Position numbers and translations under genes: made by a program
Notes under the pieces: generated by a model
Database searches by the model: none
What the model was told of the DNA's origin: nothing
What the model saw: only the letters and a program-made list of their open reading frames with translations
From: Bidens hawaiensis
Taxonomy: Eukaryota > Streptophyta > Magnoliopsida > Asterales > Asteraceae
Length of the DNA stretch: 64,000 nt
Assembly (NCBI GenBank): GCA_021521415.1
Contig: JAIQDT010002855.1
Span: forward strand, 1-64,000
Direction: 5' to 3'
Shown here: piece by piece, positions 32,796-45,493 of the stretch
Numbering within the stretch: position 1 is the first letter of the stretch
Layout of the letters: each line of letters starts with the position of its first letter

Positions 32796-34590
32796 ATGAG
32801 TCAAATTCCTGAAGGGCCGATGGGAACTCCTGCGCCTACTTCACGTGTCACTAGTACAGAAGTACCTGAAGGCTTTGCTTCAAGTATTTTTGCATGTGCC
32901 GTAGCTGATGGTTCACGAACAGCTGATGCAACACCGGGAGGTTTACCCTCGAGCGTGTTACAGCACCAGTCGGAACAACTCTTACTGATTTGGGACGTGT
33001 CACTGCACCGGAAGGTACGAATTTGGGTGACCTTGGACGAATTATGAGGGAGACCCGTCAGACTCGTTCAAAATTCGATCCGGAAGATGATTCTGGCGAA
33101 TCCGATTTGGCACGAACTTATCACCATAACTCCAAATCTAGGGGACCATTGTCTCCAGAGGAATGGCTCCGCATTCAACAAGAGAATGTGGTAGCTGAGT
33201 ATGAACGTAGAGTACGCAATGAACGTTTCCATGCCCACACTCTAACTTATGATGAATCTCCCAGAAGATCTCTTTCTCCTCCACCAACGGGGAGGGGAAG
33301 TCAGATACGTCACAGTCAGCAAGCGGAGCAAGATTTGGGTGAAATACGGAGATTGCGTCCCCGTCATCGTATAGACATGCGGATGCCGTCTTACATGGAT
33401 GAGCTCGACAGTTATGTCTCGACTTATCGACCAGTTGGTTACAGTTTTTACACTGGTGATAGTATACGTTCGCGGAAGGAGATTAGCTGCCCACAGAACG
33501 TAGTCCACCATACTCAGTATCACAGTGATGCAGAGGAAGATTTTACTAAACCATATCGCCCGGCAGCCTTTCCCGAAAAATCAAAATTCATAGCACGCAT
33601 TGCAATCGCACCTTTCCCGGTTAATGCCAAAATACCTATGTCGGTCGGAAAATATAATGGAATGACTGATCCAAGCGATAATCTCCACTTCTTTGTGGCA
33701 GTAGGTGGTGTCAGCGGATGGACGCTCCCTTATTGGTGTCACATGTTCGCATTGACACTAACATGGGCAGTGCGTGAATGGTTTGAAAAACTTCCAGACG
33801 GTCAGATTTCTAGCTTGGACGATTTAGTGAAAATTTTCCTAGCAGTTCAGTCAGCAAAAGAAGCACACCCGTGATCAGTCAGAAATTCTGGAGGTTACTC
33901 GCCGAGATAAGGAATCTGTGGAAGATTTCATCACCCGGTTCAACGATGAAAGTCTGAACATCGGTGGTATTAGCAAATACATGCTTCGTGGTGCCTTCCG
34001 AAAGAATGTTAGATGTGATGCGTTGATCCGCACACTAACTGGCAGAGATGGAATGCCACAAGAATGGGACGATATTATGACTGTGGCGAAGTTATATGCA
34101 AGAACGGATAAAACTTTGAGGTATAACAATTCAAAGCAGAAGTTGAAGGTGGAATTTCAAAATCCACGACCAAATAAATAAGCGAAAGGAACGATTTGGT
34201 CTAGACTCCAGCCAAATGCGGATACTTCGAAACCATTTAATGCAAGATCTTTAATCGGCAATAAAAACAAGCAAAATTTTTCAGCACGACCCCCCAACAG
34301 TTGGACTCCATTATCGAAAACTCCTTCGGACATTCTCACAACTGAGAATATGAATTTCCGTAAACCTCAAACGCTTACAAGAAGGTCTTTCCTGGATGCC
34401 AAAAAGCACTGCTCATTTCACAATGATATCGGGCACAACACAAACGAATGTGTGGCTTTAAAAATGAAATCGAAGCAGCTGTGAAGTCTTGCGAAGAACA
34501 TTTGGTCAAGGGTACTAAACCCGGGACTGGCAAAGCTCCCGCACAAGATAACTAGGGCCCATCCAAAAAGCAAGTTAAAGATTTAAATGT
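32796..34590 (+). pseudogene. Tat element gag (broken)
   Basis: The first ATG, at 32,796, opens MSQIPEGPMGTPAP. A frameshift near 32,990 leads into the long block 32,990-33,874 with a charged, Arg/Pro-rich region and the capsid start (IPMSVGKYNGMTDPSDNLHF, TLTWAVREWFEKLP). Another shift leads to 33,918-34,181 (VEDFITRFNDESLNI, then KYMLRGAFRK). The C-terminal HCSFHNDIGHNTNEC knuckle-like segment near 34,410 is followed by further stops. Gag packages element RNA; this copy cannot make a full protein. Confidence 0.82.
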
Positions 34591-34594
34591 TCGC

Positions 34595-35122
34595 ATGATT
34601 CGAAGTGGACATAAGGTTGGGGGAAAGAGAAGAGAATTCTTGGACGAGGAATGGAAGAATGAACCCGTGATCTTCCCAAGAGTTAAAGGCGGACCATGTA
34701 ATAAAAATCCCCTGATTATCACTGCTCTCTTTGGTCACTACAGATCGCAGTACGTCTTCTTTGACACTGGTAGTACATCCGACATTATGTACGAACAGTG
34801 CTTCGAACAACTCGATGATGAAGACAAAGAAAGGTTAAAACCTATTCATTCTCCAGTATTCGGTTTTGGAGGAGAGGTGATGTACCCACGAGGGGTTATA
34901 TCTTTTCCGGTCACGCTCAGTGATGGAACTTATTCCAGAACCGAGGAAGTTGAGTTTTTGGTCCTACTAGCAACTTCCAAGCATGCCATTATCTTGGGGC
35001 GGGAAGCAATTGGAGACTTCAATGCTCACTCGTCCACAGCTCATGGTGCAGTAGGGGTTCCAACCCGCACTGGAGTAGCAATCATTCATGTAAATCGACA
35101 CTGCTTTGCAACAGAAAGCTAA
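34595..35122 (+). pseudogene. Tat element aspartic protease
   Basis: 175 open codons. It begins RSGHKVGGKRREFL, then has the protease core FFDTGSTSDIMYEQCF (catalytic D-T-G kept, near 34,760), FGFGGEVMYPRGVISFPV and AIILGREAIGDFNA. This matches the protease of Tat-type polyproteins. The frame ends at TAA just after LQQKAK-type linker sequence begins. Confidence 0.85.
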
Positions 35123-36208
35123 AACCCAGCAAAGTTCCAAAACAGAATCAGAGGACCGAACCGGAAAAGTGGGTATTGAACAAAAAATTCCCCGGTCAGA
35201 TAGTCATAATCAGACACGCTATTTCAGAAATAGTGAGGACTTTCTTAAAGAAGTTGTTGACCAAGAATATGGACATCTTCGCTTGGCAGCCCGCGGACAT
35301 GACTGGTGTCCCGCGGAGTATTGCGGAACATAAATTAAGGGTAAACCCGGTGTTTACACCAATTGTCCAGAAAAAGCGGAAGATGGGTACGGAATAGACA
35401 AAAGCTATGAATGATCAAGTGCAAGATTTACTTCACGCCGGAATCATCCGGGAAATCAAGTATCAGACATGGGTGGCTAATCCGGTCATCGTTCCAAAAA
35501 GTAACGGAACATGGCGGATGTGCATAGACTTTAAAGACTTGAACAAAGCTTGCCCAAAGGATTGCTACCCACTTCCATAAATTGATCTCAAGGTGGAATT
35601 TGTGGCCCCGTTTTAGTTTAATTGCTTACTCGATGCCTATAATGGTTATCATCAAATCCGCATGGCGGCAGGCGATTAAGATAAGACAGCATTCCGCACT
35701 GAACAGGGGACATTTTTTTATAAAATGATGTGCTTTGGATTGAAAAACGCGGGCGCCACGTATCAGCGATTAATGGATCAAGCATTCAAGGATCAGATTG
35801 GTCGAAACTTGGAAGTCTATATGGATGACATAGTAATCAAGAGCATCGAGGAAGATCAGATGCTAAGATATATCGAAGAAACTTTCAAAACCTTGAGAAG
35901 TATCAACATGAAGTTGAATCCAGCCAAATGTTCATTTGGGATAGGAAATTCCTTGGCGTATTTGTTACGGATGCGGGCTTCAATGCTAATCCCGATAAAG
36001 TCCAAGCCATTGCCCGCATGCCTTCTCCTTCTTCCTTTAAAGAGGTTCAGACACTCAACGGAAGATTAGTTGCACTGAATCGATTGTTAGCAAACCATGC
36101 AGCTAAATCTTACCCATTCGTTTCAACACTAAGAAATTGTCTCAAGAAGGCACAATTTAAATTGACCGCGGAAGCTGAAAAAGCGTTCACGGAGGTAAAA
36201 AATTCTTA
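35123..36208 (+). pseudogene. Tat element reverse transcriptase
   Basis: RT with stops at about 35,396, 35,579 and others. Motifs seen across frames: VNPVFTPIVQKKRKM, then GTWRMCIDFKDLNKACPKD, GYHQIRMA, MMCFGLKNAGATYQRLMD and the YMDD box at 35,818-35,829, followed by KLNPAKCSFGI. The catalytic boxes survive but the reading frame does not. Confidence 0.87.
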
Positions 36209-37090
36209 ATGGAGTTACCCACATTGACAGCACCTTATGCGGGAGAACCTCTGTCGTTGTACCTATCGGCATCTGACTTTGCCATAGGAGCTGTATTATT
36301 GACAGATAGAAAGACTTTTCAAAAGCCAATTTATTATGTCAGCAGAACATTGTCAGATCCAGAGACTAGATATTCAATGCTGGAAAAACTTGTCCTAGTT
36401 CTGGTCTATGCCGCTCGACGTGTCCGTAGGTACTTTCAGGGACATGTCATCAACGTGCTAACGGGATACAAGCTTAAAAATGTACTGAGTAAGCCGGAAT
36501 TTTCCAGACGATTGGAAAAATGGGCAATTGAGTTGGGTGAACCCGCAATAGAATATAAGCCCATACCATCTATTAAAGGACAGGTACTGGCAGATTTCGT
36601 CACCGAGGTTCCGCAGCACAAAGAGAAAGAATGTTTGATCGAACAACAACCCCAAGCACTTCATGAACAAGGAAAAATTTTGTCACTATTCATGGATGGG
36701 GCTTCAAGCAGTAAGGGATATGGCGCAAGCCTCAGGCTAGTCAACCCCAAAGGCCATGAATTTACATACGCAATAAAATTAGACTTCAAAAGTACTAATA
36801 ACGAGGCAGAGTATGAAGCTTTTCTGGCAGGCCTGCGGATAGCTAAGAAACTTGGGGTGAAACATGTGGAGGCACGGGTGGATTCAATGTTAATTGCTGG
36901 GCAGATTAACGGAACTTACGAAGCCTAAAATGATGTCATGGCTTCGTATTTAATGCAAGCAAAGGACTTGATACGTCAATTTTCTTCTTTCAACATCGTT
37001 CACATCAAAAGGAGCGAAAACAAGTCAGCAGATGCCCTTAGCAAGTTGGCTTCAACAAATTTTGAACACTTTGCTAAGGATATTCGTATT
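36209..37090 (+). pseudogene. Tat element dual RNase H (RNH plus aRNH)
   Basis: 36,209-36,610 is the ordinary RNase H (LYLSASDFAIGAVLL, YYVSRTLSDPETRYSMLEKL). From about 36,685 a second RNase H begins (LFMDGASSSKGYGASL, NNEAEYEAFLAGL, VDSMLIAGQI, then SADALSKLAS after a stop at 36,926). The second is the archaeal-type RNase H that Tat elements have acquired. Each keeps recognisable catalytic positions, but a TAA separates the last aRNH segment. Confidence 0.87.
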
Positions 37091-39277
37091 GAAGTCCTGG
37101 ATCACCCGTCCGTCCCACAAAATCAAGTTTCGATAATTCAAACGGGCATCGAATCATGGATGTCACCGATCAAAGCTTATCTATCATCTAGGATCCTCCC
37201 AATAGAAAAAGCTGAAACCCGTAAGATAAAACACAAAGACTTGAATTACCAAATGAATGATGGTGTTTTGTACCGGAGATCATTTCTAGGGCCGCTGTTG
37301 CGATATGTAGACGCGGAAGACGCAAATTCCTTAATTCGAAATGTTCACGAAGGCATTTGTGGCGTACATGCGGGCCCTAGGATGACTTTGACAAAGATCA
37401 TGAATGCGGGACATTATTGGTCTGGCATGAATTTAGACGCTGTGCAAGAAATCAAGAAATGTGATTCTTGCCAACGCCATGCCCCCAATACATAGCGTCC
37501 AAAAAACGAACTAATTACGTTAACATCTCCTTGGCCATTTCAAAAATGGGCTATTGACATTACGAGACCTTTCCCTGAAGCCCCTGGACGAGTTAAGTTT
37601 GTGATAGTAGCCATTGATTACTTCACCAAATGGGTGGAAGCCAAACCTGTTGCATGAATAACGGCATCAAGTGTTAAAACACAAAGACTTGAATTACCAG
37701 ATGAATGATGGTGTTTTGTACCGGAGATCGTTTCTAGGGCCGCTGTTGCGATGTGTAGACGCGGAAGACGCAAATTCCTTAATTCGAAATGTTCACGAAG
37801 GAATTTGTGGCGTACATGCGGGCCCTAGGATGACTTTGACAACGATCATGAATGCGGGACATTATTGATCTGGCATGAATTTAGACGCTGTGCAAGAAAT
37901 CAAGAAATGTGATTCTTGCCAACGCCATGCCCCCAATACATAGCGTCCAAAAAACGAACTAATTACGTTAACATCTCCTTGGCCATTTCAAAAATGGGCT
38001 ATTGACATTACGAGACCTTTCCCTGAAGCCCCTGGACGAGTTAAGTTTGTGATAGTAGCCATTGATTACTTCACCAAATGGGTGGAAGCCAAACCTGTTG
38101 CATGAATAACGGCATCAAGTGTTAAAACACAAAGACTTGAATTACCAGATGAATGATGGTGTTTTGTACCGGAGATCGTTTCTAGGGCCGCTGTTGCGAT
38201 GTGTAGACGCGGAAGACGCAAATTCCTTAATTCGAAATGTTCACGAAGGAATTTGTGGCGTACATGCGGGCCCTAGGATGACTTTGACAAAGATCATGAA
38301 TGCGGGACATTATTGGTCTGGCATGAATTTAGACGCTGTGCAAGAAATCAAGAAATGTGATTCTTGCCAACGCCATGCCCCCAATACATAGCGTCCAAAA
38401 AACGAACTAATTACGTTAACATCTCCTTGGCCATTTCAAAAATGGGCTATTGACATTAAGAGACCTTTCCCTGAAGCCCCTGGACGAGTTAAGTTTGTGA
38501 TAGTAGCCATTGATTACTTCACCAAATGGGTGGAAGCCAAACCTGTTGCATGAATAACGGCATCAAGTGTTAAGAAATTCCTTTGGGAATTCATCATTTG
38601 CCGGTTTGGTCTTCCGCAGGAACTGGTAAGTGACAATGGGACTTAGTTTGCGGACAGCGGACTACAGGAATGGCTGAAAGAACTTCAAGTCATTCAAAAT
38701 TTTACATCTGTAGCCCATCCGCAAGCAAACGGTCAGGTTAAGCAAACCAACCGAATAATAAAAGAAGGGATGAAAGCAAGGTTAGGAACTAAACGGACGG
38801 GCTGGGTTGACGAATTGCCCCATGTACTTTGGGCCTTCCGCACTCAAAAGAATTCTAGCAATTCTGAGACGCCCTTTAGCTTAACCTATGGCACCGAGGC
38901 CATGATCCCAGCCGAAATTGGGATTCCATCCGCACGAGTCTTACTAATCGATGATAACGATCATGAACTCCAGATGAATCTTGTCCTCCTCGAAGAGAGG
39001 AGGGACTAGCATCTATCCGCGAGCACAATTATAAACGCCAACTACATAAATATTATAACTCGCGGGGTCCAAAAATACGAGTTTGATGCGGGAGACTCTG
39101 TCTTCCGCAACAATGAGGCTTCCGGACAGGAGCCTCCGGGAAAGTTGGCCCCAACTTAGGAGGGACCTTACAAAGTTAAACAAGTGTTATCTAAAGGTGC
39201 CTACAAGTTAGAAAAGTTAGACGGGACTGAGGTTCCTAGAACATGGAACGGAGCTCAGTTGAAGAAGTGTTACATAT
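37091..39277 (+). pseudogene. Tat element integrase, disrupted by a triplication
   Basis: The zinc finger (H-x-GICGVHAGPRMTLTKIM, CDSCQRHAPNT) and start of the core (WAIDITRPFPEAPGRVKFV) are present three times. The core then continues once (FGLPQELVSDNGT, HPQANGQVKQTNR with Lys where the catalytic Glu is expected, LPHVLWAFRT, SLTYGTEAMIPAEIG) and ends near GAQLKKCYI at 39,277. Stops include a TAG after each HAPNT and a TGA after each KPVA. It is inactive. Confidence 0.85.
37228..38572 (+). repeat. 448-bp tandem triplication within the integrase region
   Basis: Three copies with an exact 448-bp period (the word ACACAAAGAC at 37,231, 37,679 and 38,127). Copies 2 and 3 share bases that differ from copy 1 (for example ACCAGATG versus ACCAAATG and GATGTGTAG versus GATATGTAG), so they arose from one another after the first duplication. 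Junctions read GTGTTAAAACAC, with a few bases of microhomology. Confidence 0.95.
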
Positions 39278-39558
39278 AGTACGTACGTTTTCCGTTCATG
39301 CTTTGGCCTGCGTGCCCAAATAGACTAGCAGAAGCTATGAAATTTCATCTTTTGTAATTTGGCTTATGCCTGATCTATGAAAATTTTATGATAGTCTCTT
39401 GTAATTTTGTTAGTTTGTAATCCTTTATTGACAATAACGAAGGTCCTACAAGACACTTATATTATGAAGTATAAGAAAAAGTGTACCGGACTAAGTAAAA
39501 ACTTCTTATTATTCATCAAAAGGGATTACGAAGAGATTATAATTATAACAAGATATAT

Positions 39559-42141
39559 CTACGGCGCCGCGCCCTCGTGCTCCGCGTTCTCGCCTTCCGC
39601 GTCGTTTTGAGGTTCTTCATCTTCCTCATCAAGACCAAGGAGATCTTTTAATTTTTCTATCCCATCTTCCTTGTCCCCAAGCTCAGATATCTGCTCCTCA
39701 ATCAAAACTTAAATTTGTCATAATTTTTCGTCTTTTCGATAAGTATCGCAGCAGTATTCTGGCCGCGCAAGATGAATTTCTCCGGAAGCCTGGCTTCTGA
39801 GGCAAATTTGTAGCCTTCATAGAAGCCTATCTGACGACCGGCTTGCTTGGACGCATTTAGAAGCACGACAACACAGTCCCCAAGCTCATCACTATCCCGG
39901 ATATGGGCAATAACCTGGTAAATATAAAAGTAAGCAACGTGTCTGACATACGATGATGACAACAAAAAAGAGGTACAGTTACCTGGGGGACTCCTTCCGC
40001 CAACAACCATTTCTTGTCCGCTTTAGCTCGGACTAGCTCCATTTTATGACCATCACACTTCAAGGCCTGCTCTCGGCTCTTGGTGGCAAGGTCGTTTAGA
40101 CGCTTGTCTTTGGCTGATGATGCAGCCTGCAAAGTTCTTATCAATTCATTATGTTCGTCCTGCTGTTGTTGGAGAACAGCTTTGGCTTCCTCAGCAACCA
40201 AAAGGCTAGCCTTATCCGCCTCCAAAGCATGACGGCTTTCCTTGTCTTCATCCATAGCCCCGAGGGCTTCTTTCTTAGCTTCAGACGCCTTAGCCTCCAG
40301 CTCATCCCATGACTTATTCATAGCCAGCCAATCTCGACATATCTTATGGCTAGTGGAAATAGTAGTTGCCAAACAGTAAGAGTGTGAGTTCAATAACTCT
40401 TGGCGAATGCGGTGGCGTTGTCGCTCCCTCTCCGAGGGAGGAAGGCTCTCCCGCAAGTACTCAAAACATACATCCGCGTCGTTGAGAGTCGAATTTTGGC
40501 ATAAAGACCAACACGGATGATGTATGGCAGCTTCCTCCTCATGGGGAGACTGAGATGCTCGATCTCTGAAATTATGAACGTTAAAGGAGGGGGACATAAC
40601 GGGATCTTCAAAATTACCAATCTCCTTTCCTTTAATAGGAGAGGTATCGGTTATAACAATTGGGTCCTGGATGGTGTTAGGTGGTGGCGGAGTCAAGATC
40701 TTCAGACCTGAACGTCTTCAGAAAAATCTTTCAGGGCTACTGTAGGACGACAATCATACATTAGACACATGTTTGATTCATAATAATTGACAAATTTGAG
40801 AAGTGTTAAACTTACCTAAGGAAACATCTTCGGAAGCAAGTTGGTGAAGGCGTGTTTCCAAATTCGCCCGTTTTTGCTTTTTTGACGGGGCAGCCTTGGT
40901 AGGTTGAACTTTACGTTTGCCAGCTGCCTTGGAAACACCCGCACCAACATCTCGAGGCTCCACCTCGACGTTAACATCACCAGCCATTTGATGACCACCC
41001 TCAGTGGTGACGTCAGCGCCTTCACCACCTGCCGCCTGGCTGGAGGTTGCTTTCGAGTCTTGCTTGCAGGTCAGACCTACAGTCGAACGCAAGGGTTTAG
41101 TAGAATCAACCGTTGACCTTCCTTCGTAGAGTGAGGACTCCTCGCTAGACTAAAGAAGTACTATCACCCCGCTAGAAGTGGCAGTAGTAATGGGTCGGGG
41201 TTGTAAAATGCCCTCACCTTTCGGTACAAACTCCTCACCTTTAGCATACATTGCCTCGAAAACCACTGGTTCCGGGCTGAGTGCGGAAGAAAAAAGGAAA
41301 TTATTGCGCGTACGCTCCAAGATGGGCGTGTCCTTTGGGTCAATTGGACGACGCACCATCAGACCCTCCTCGCGGTCTAAGAGCGTACTAAGGACGGAAC
41401 CCTCACCTGCGTTAAAAAGAATGAAAGTTAGGAGTCAGAAGGAAGTTAAGAACAAAATTAACTCCGCACTTACTTTTATCTGGTTTCTCGTAGTAAGGCT
41501 CCAAATTAGGGAAAGGCCATAGTCGGCTCATCTTGACACTTACTATCGCCCCCCTCATGTATGGGGCGCATGGGTGTCGGTGTCTTGGTAAACGTAAGGA
41601 ACCAAGGAAGGTCCTTGTATGCGACGGCGAAGACTGCCGGCATTCCGTCATCCGATTTACGATGAACCATCGTAAAAGGAATAACATCCTCCCGGATCCA
41701 AAAGAACTTCGGCTTCCATCCGCGTAAGCTGCGGAACCACACAGTGCCAATAACTCCTGTTCCGGTGGTGGCAAAGCCATACCAACCATCGCGGTAGGTC
41801 ATCTGGTAAAATACGGCGAACATGCCAACAGATGGTTCAAAGTTGTGGGCTTGGCAACAGAATTCGAAGTGTCTAATTCTTAACATCCTGATAGGATGAA
41901 TCTATGATAGATGAATTCCGTATGTCGTCAAAATTGATTGAACAAACCTTGTCACGGGTAATCGAAAAGTCCCCGTTGTGAAGTGTTCCACATAAACGGC
42001 CATTTTATTCGCCGGCGGAGCAGTAGCAACCGCGCCGTCAGCCGACGCTCAGCCTCCCATGCCGGCGCCGTTGTAGTCCTTCTCTTTGAGATTAATGGCA
42101 ACCTCATGAATAGCAGGAACGCTTTTCTTATCTCTAGCCAT
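39559..42141 (-). pseudogene. Antisense gene A (Transposase_28-like, four exons)
   Basis: Minus strand, ATG at 42,141 (MARDKKSVPAIHEV), stop near 39,559. Exon 1 (42,141-41,474) carries the gypsy-type transposon domain: KMAVYVEHFTTGTFRLPV, RIRHFEFCCQAHNF, WYGFATTG, FFWIREDVIPFTMV. Introns 41,473-41,407 (67 nt), 40,815-40,740 (76 nt) and 39,982-39,915 (68 nt) start GTAAGT or GTAACT and end in CAG. Exon 3 encodes a long charged coiled coil (to KKWLLAEGVPQ). The tail is acidic. In-frame stops at 42,049 and near 41,900 and a shift in exons 3 and 4 make it a pseudogene. Function of the family is unknown. Confidence 0.8.
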
Positions 42142-42274
42142 TTAATGACCTAATATATTTGATTCCGGTAAGGAACTCAAACTGGGAAACAAAAAGATGA
42201 ATAGAAGTTTCAGATTTGCTATTGAAGAGAGGAAATCAATAAACGATAAGAATGAATTGGAAACCACATGTGAT

Positions 42275-42286
42275 CTATTTATACAC
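42275..42286 (-). promoter_or_regulatory. TATA box of antisense gene A
   Basis: Minus strand GTGTATAAATAG, ending 134 bp upstream of the ATG at 42,141. Flanking bases (ATTAATTGCGATG before it) match the site in front of gene B. Confidence 0.6.
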
Positions 42287-42629
42287 ATCGCAATTAATGC
42301 GACTGATTGATTGCTAGAGGAGAGAGACACAGCGGAACATTAGATGATCGACACGTCAGGCGCGAAAGACGAAAAAGTAAAAACAGGCTGTCAAAAGGCG
42401 TTATGCACGTCTTGTCAATTTTCCCTTGATGTTTCTCTTCCGGCCACGTCATCATAATCATCCAACTTGCAGAAAATTCAAATTTCGGATAACTCGAAAT
42501 ATCTTACAAAGATATTATCCCTCATACAATACAATGTTCACAAGGTAAAAAGTTTCTTTCCATTAATACTCAAAAGGCGGTTACAAAAATATGAAGAAAC
42601 TATTACAAATATTACGGTTCATGTCTATC

Positions 42630-45033
42630 CTAAGAGTTAGGATCTGATGTGTCCTCCGGAGGTATTGGTGAAGTGTCTTCAGACGAGGTGTCCTCAGATT
42701 TGTCATCCAAATAGTTCCTCAGTTTTTGCACATCATCGTCGGCTGATGCAAACTCCGGTAGCATATTTTGTATAGGGAACATCAGGCCGTCATATTCTCT
42801 AATCCGCATATCATACTCCTTCTTAACATCAAGGCCGTGAAGCGGATGATTTTCAAAAGAACGACCAGTTTAAGCATACACCATCCCCTCACTAAAGCTC
42901 GTCAAACGGCCGGTCTGGGAAGAAGCAGTCATCAAGTTAGCAAAGTTATCAGTTAGCTCAGAACTCCCTTTAATGTGTCGAATGACCTGAAAGGAAAAAA
43001 TGATTCATTAGCATCAATAGCATTAGATGTGCAATGAAAGACGGATGAAGGAAACTTACAGAGTCAAGCCCTCGAGTGAGTAACCACTGTCGATCTTGCT
43101 CCGCACGCTCCGTCCTGCCCCGAAGCTCCCGCAAATCGTCAGTCACTTTTTGTTTGCCATTGGAAGCTTCAGTGGCATGGGCTTCCGCTTCTGTACAGGA
43201 TTGCAGGAAAGAGTCATAAGCAGCTTGCATTTCAGCAGCGTTTTTATCTTTAAGCTCAGATTGCTCTGTCTGTAGCTTCAGTTCTGCTTCAAGGTCCAGG
43301 ATCCGGTTGCCTTGGCGGGTTACCTGGCTTTCTAAAGCCGAATTAGCTTCAAAGGCCCACGCCAAGTCATCCTTTTTCTTTTGAGTTTCAGCACGAGCAG
43401 CTTCAAGAACCGAATTTTTCCTCTCGCAGGCTTCTTTCCACTAATGAGCAGCAGTAGCATGCCGGTCCTTCTCACCCTTAAGAACGATCTCGGCATCAGA
43501 TAGTTTCCATTTTTCCATGTTTACCGCTGAGCGATGTTCCTCAGCCTCTTTTTTAGCTTCCTCGACAGATCGAGAGTCCTGAATCCTTCCGCATTCACAG
43601 CAGGATTATTTTCTTGAGAACCAGGAATCTCCCCAGTCTGAAAAAGATAATCCAAGGAGTCATTAACCCCTGATTGAAGATTCGACCCCTCCACATTTGT
43701 TTCAGCAAGAGGGGTAAGAGACTTGTCTTCAGCTTCCTTCTCCAGAAAAGGAGACAGTTGTTTCTCAGATGAAGGCGTCGGCGATGGTAACTTGTCCGAT
43801 ATAACATCTCCAACAATCGATGGATCTGCATAAAAAACCACATTAGGTTACCAATCGAAACGACAAAGCACAAAATGTTAAATACGTACCAGTCACCGTC
43901 CGGCATCCGCAGAGCTTACGCCCGCATCACTTGCTGAGAAGACAGAAGATTCCTCTTTCGATCCAATTATGTTAATAGGCATGAGACAGATGAAACTTCA
44001 GAAGCATCATCAGAGCTCCCTTCTTCTTGGGTTGCGGAATCGTCACTCGACGATAGAATGACGATTACCCTATCAGAAGTAAGAGCATTAAGTGGAGGAG
44101 GGTTTAGAACGCACGCACCTGACTGAAAGGTAGCGTCCGAAACTATGGGTTCGGCACGCACCTTTACGGGGAAGAGGAAGTGTTTCTCAGTCTTCTTAAG
44201 AATAGGCTGGTCTTTCTCATCACGAATACCCTTCCTCGTACAACCCTTGTCCTAAAAAAAGAGCATTCAACATGGGTCCCAGACCTGTGGGAGAGACGTA
44301 AAAAATCAATCATAAAGCTCTAAACAAAAGTAAAAAGAAAGAGGACAACTTACGATCATCCAAACCAATAAAAACGGGCTCTAAATACGGTGATGACCAA
44401 GCGGCCCATGCCTGCCCACACAAGGGCTTCCTCGGGTAGCTCCCGCATAGGAGTGGTGTCCGAAACAAGAATTCGGAACCACTCCCGGCCTTCATGAGCA
44501 GCTGTAACAACCTACGGGAGTGCCTCGATGGTTGGACGTTGGACCATGGTACTCGGTACCACATCCTCGGATACCCAGAAAAACCGCCAATCCTTTGAAC
44601 CCATCTCGGTCACGTAACCGATAACCCTGTAGGATATTTGTTGGCACTTGAACCATCCACCTCGGTTGATCACTCGGTAGAAAACAGGAAAGTGATCAAG
44701 TCGAGGTAACATATCATGTGCCATACATACAAACTCGAAATGACGAATTTGCATGACGGCACGAGGGTGTAACTGGGATAAATGGATCCCATAAGCACTC
44801 AAAATCATCATAAAAAACTTGGTTATGGGAAAACGAAAATTCCCACAGATGAAATAGTCAGCATATACGGCCATCTTGCCAAGCGGTGGCTGACTGGCAA
44901 CAGACCCGGCAATGGGAAACTCCGGTCCCCATTCCGGTGGAATACTATATGTACGGATCAGATCTTCATATTCAGATCGATCCCAGTCGACCTCAACTTC
45001 GTCAATACTAGGTATTAATGATCGACCAGTCAT
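42630..45033 (-). pseudogene. Antisense gene B (Transposase_28-like, four exons)
   Basis: Minus strand, ATG at 45,033 (MTGRSLIPSIDEVEVDW), stop TAG at 42,630-42,632. Exon 1 (45,033-44,354) holds KMAVYADYFICGNFRFPI, YGIHLSQLHPRAVMQIRHFE, GWFKCQ and FFWVSEDVVPSTMV, aligning along its length with gene A. Introns 44,353-44,285 (69 nt), 43,889-43,826 (64 nt) and 43,059-42,987 (73 nt) start GTAAGT or GTACGT and end in CAG. Exon 3 is a coiled coil (LESQVTRQGNRILDLEAELK) and exon 4 an acidic Ser/Asp/Glu tail. A stop at 44,512 and one shift later in exon 1 break it. Role unknown. Confidence 0.82.
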
Positions 45034-45167
45034 CACTTCAGCGAGAAATAAAGAACAACGAGCAATCGTGATGGAAGTTGAATGTTTAATCTGAGTTTGA
45101 AAAAGAATCGAAAGAAAGAAAGACAAGTTTCAGATGCGATAAAACTTCGAAATGAAGTTAACTTCCA

Positions 45168-45179
45168 CTATTTATACCC
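45168..45179 (-). promoter_or_regulatory. TATA box of antisense gene B
   Basis: Minus strand GGGTATAAATAG, ending 135 bp upstream of the ATG at 45,033, with upstream sequence ATTAATTACGATG similar to that of gene A. Confidence 0.6.
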
Positions 45180-45477
45180 ATCGTAATTAATGTGATGGGA
45201 TATGAACAGTGGAGAGATAATCATCGCCTAATAGACAGTCCCCACGTCACGCGGGAAATTCGAAAAAGAAAAAAAGTTGTACAGTCGGGTACAGTAACAG
45301 CATACATAAAAGTCCTGTCACCTGCCCACGCGCCTGCGAGTGGCTAACTTGTCCTTTTTTATGATTATCCACAGTCACAACAAAGGATATTTCCTACCAA
45401 CTTACAGAATAAAAAACCCACAAATACACATTAAGTTCAAAATTTCACTCGCATAAAAACTTCACGCGGAAGAAACA

Positions 45478-45493
45478 CTGGACTGGGGGGACT
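45478..45493 (+). other. Tat element polypurine tract
   Basis: GGACTGGGGGGACT directly before the 3' LTR, a purine-rich primer site for plus-strand synthesis. Confidence 0.8.
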
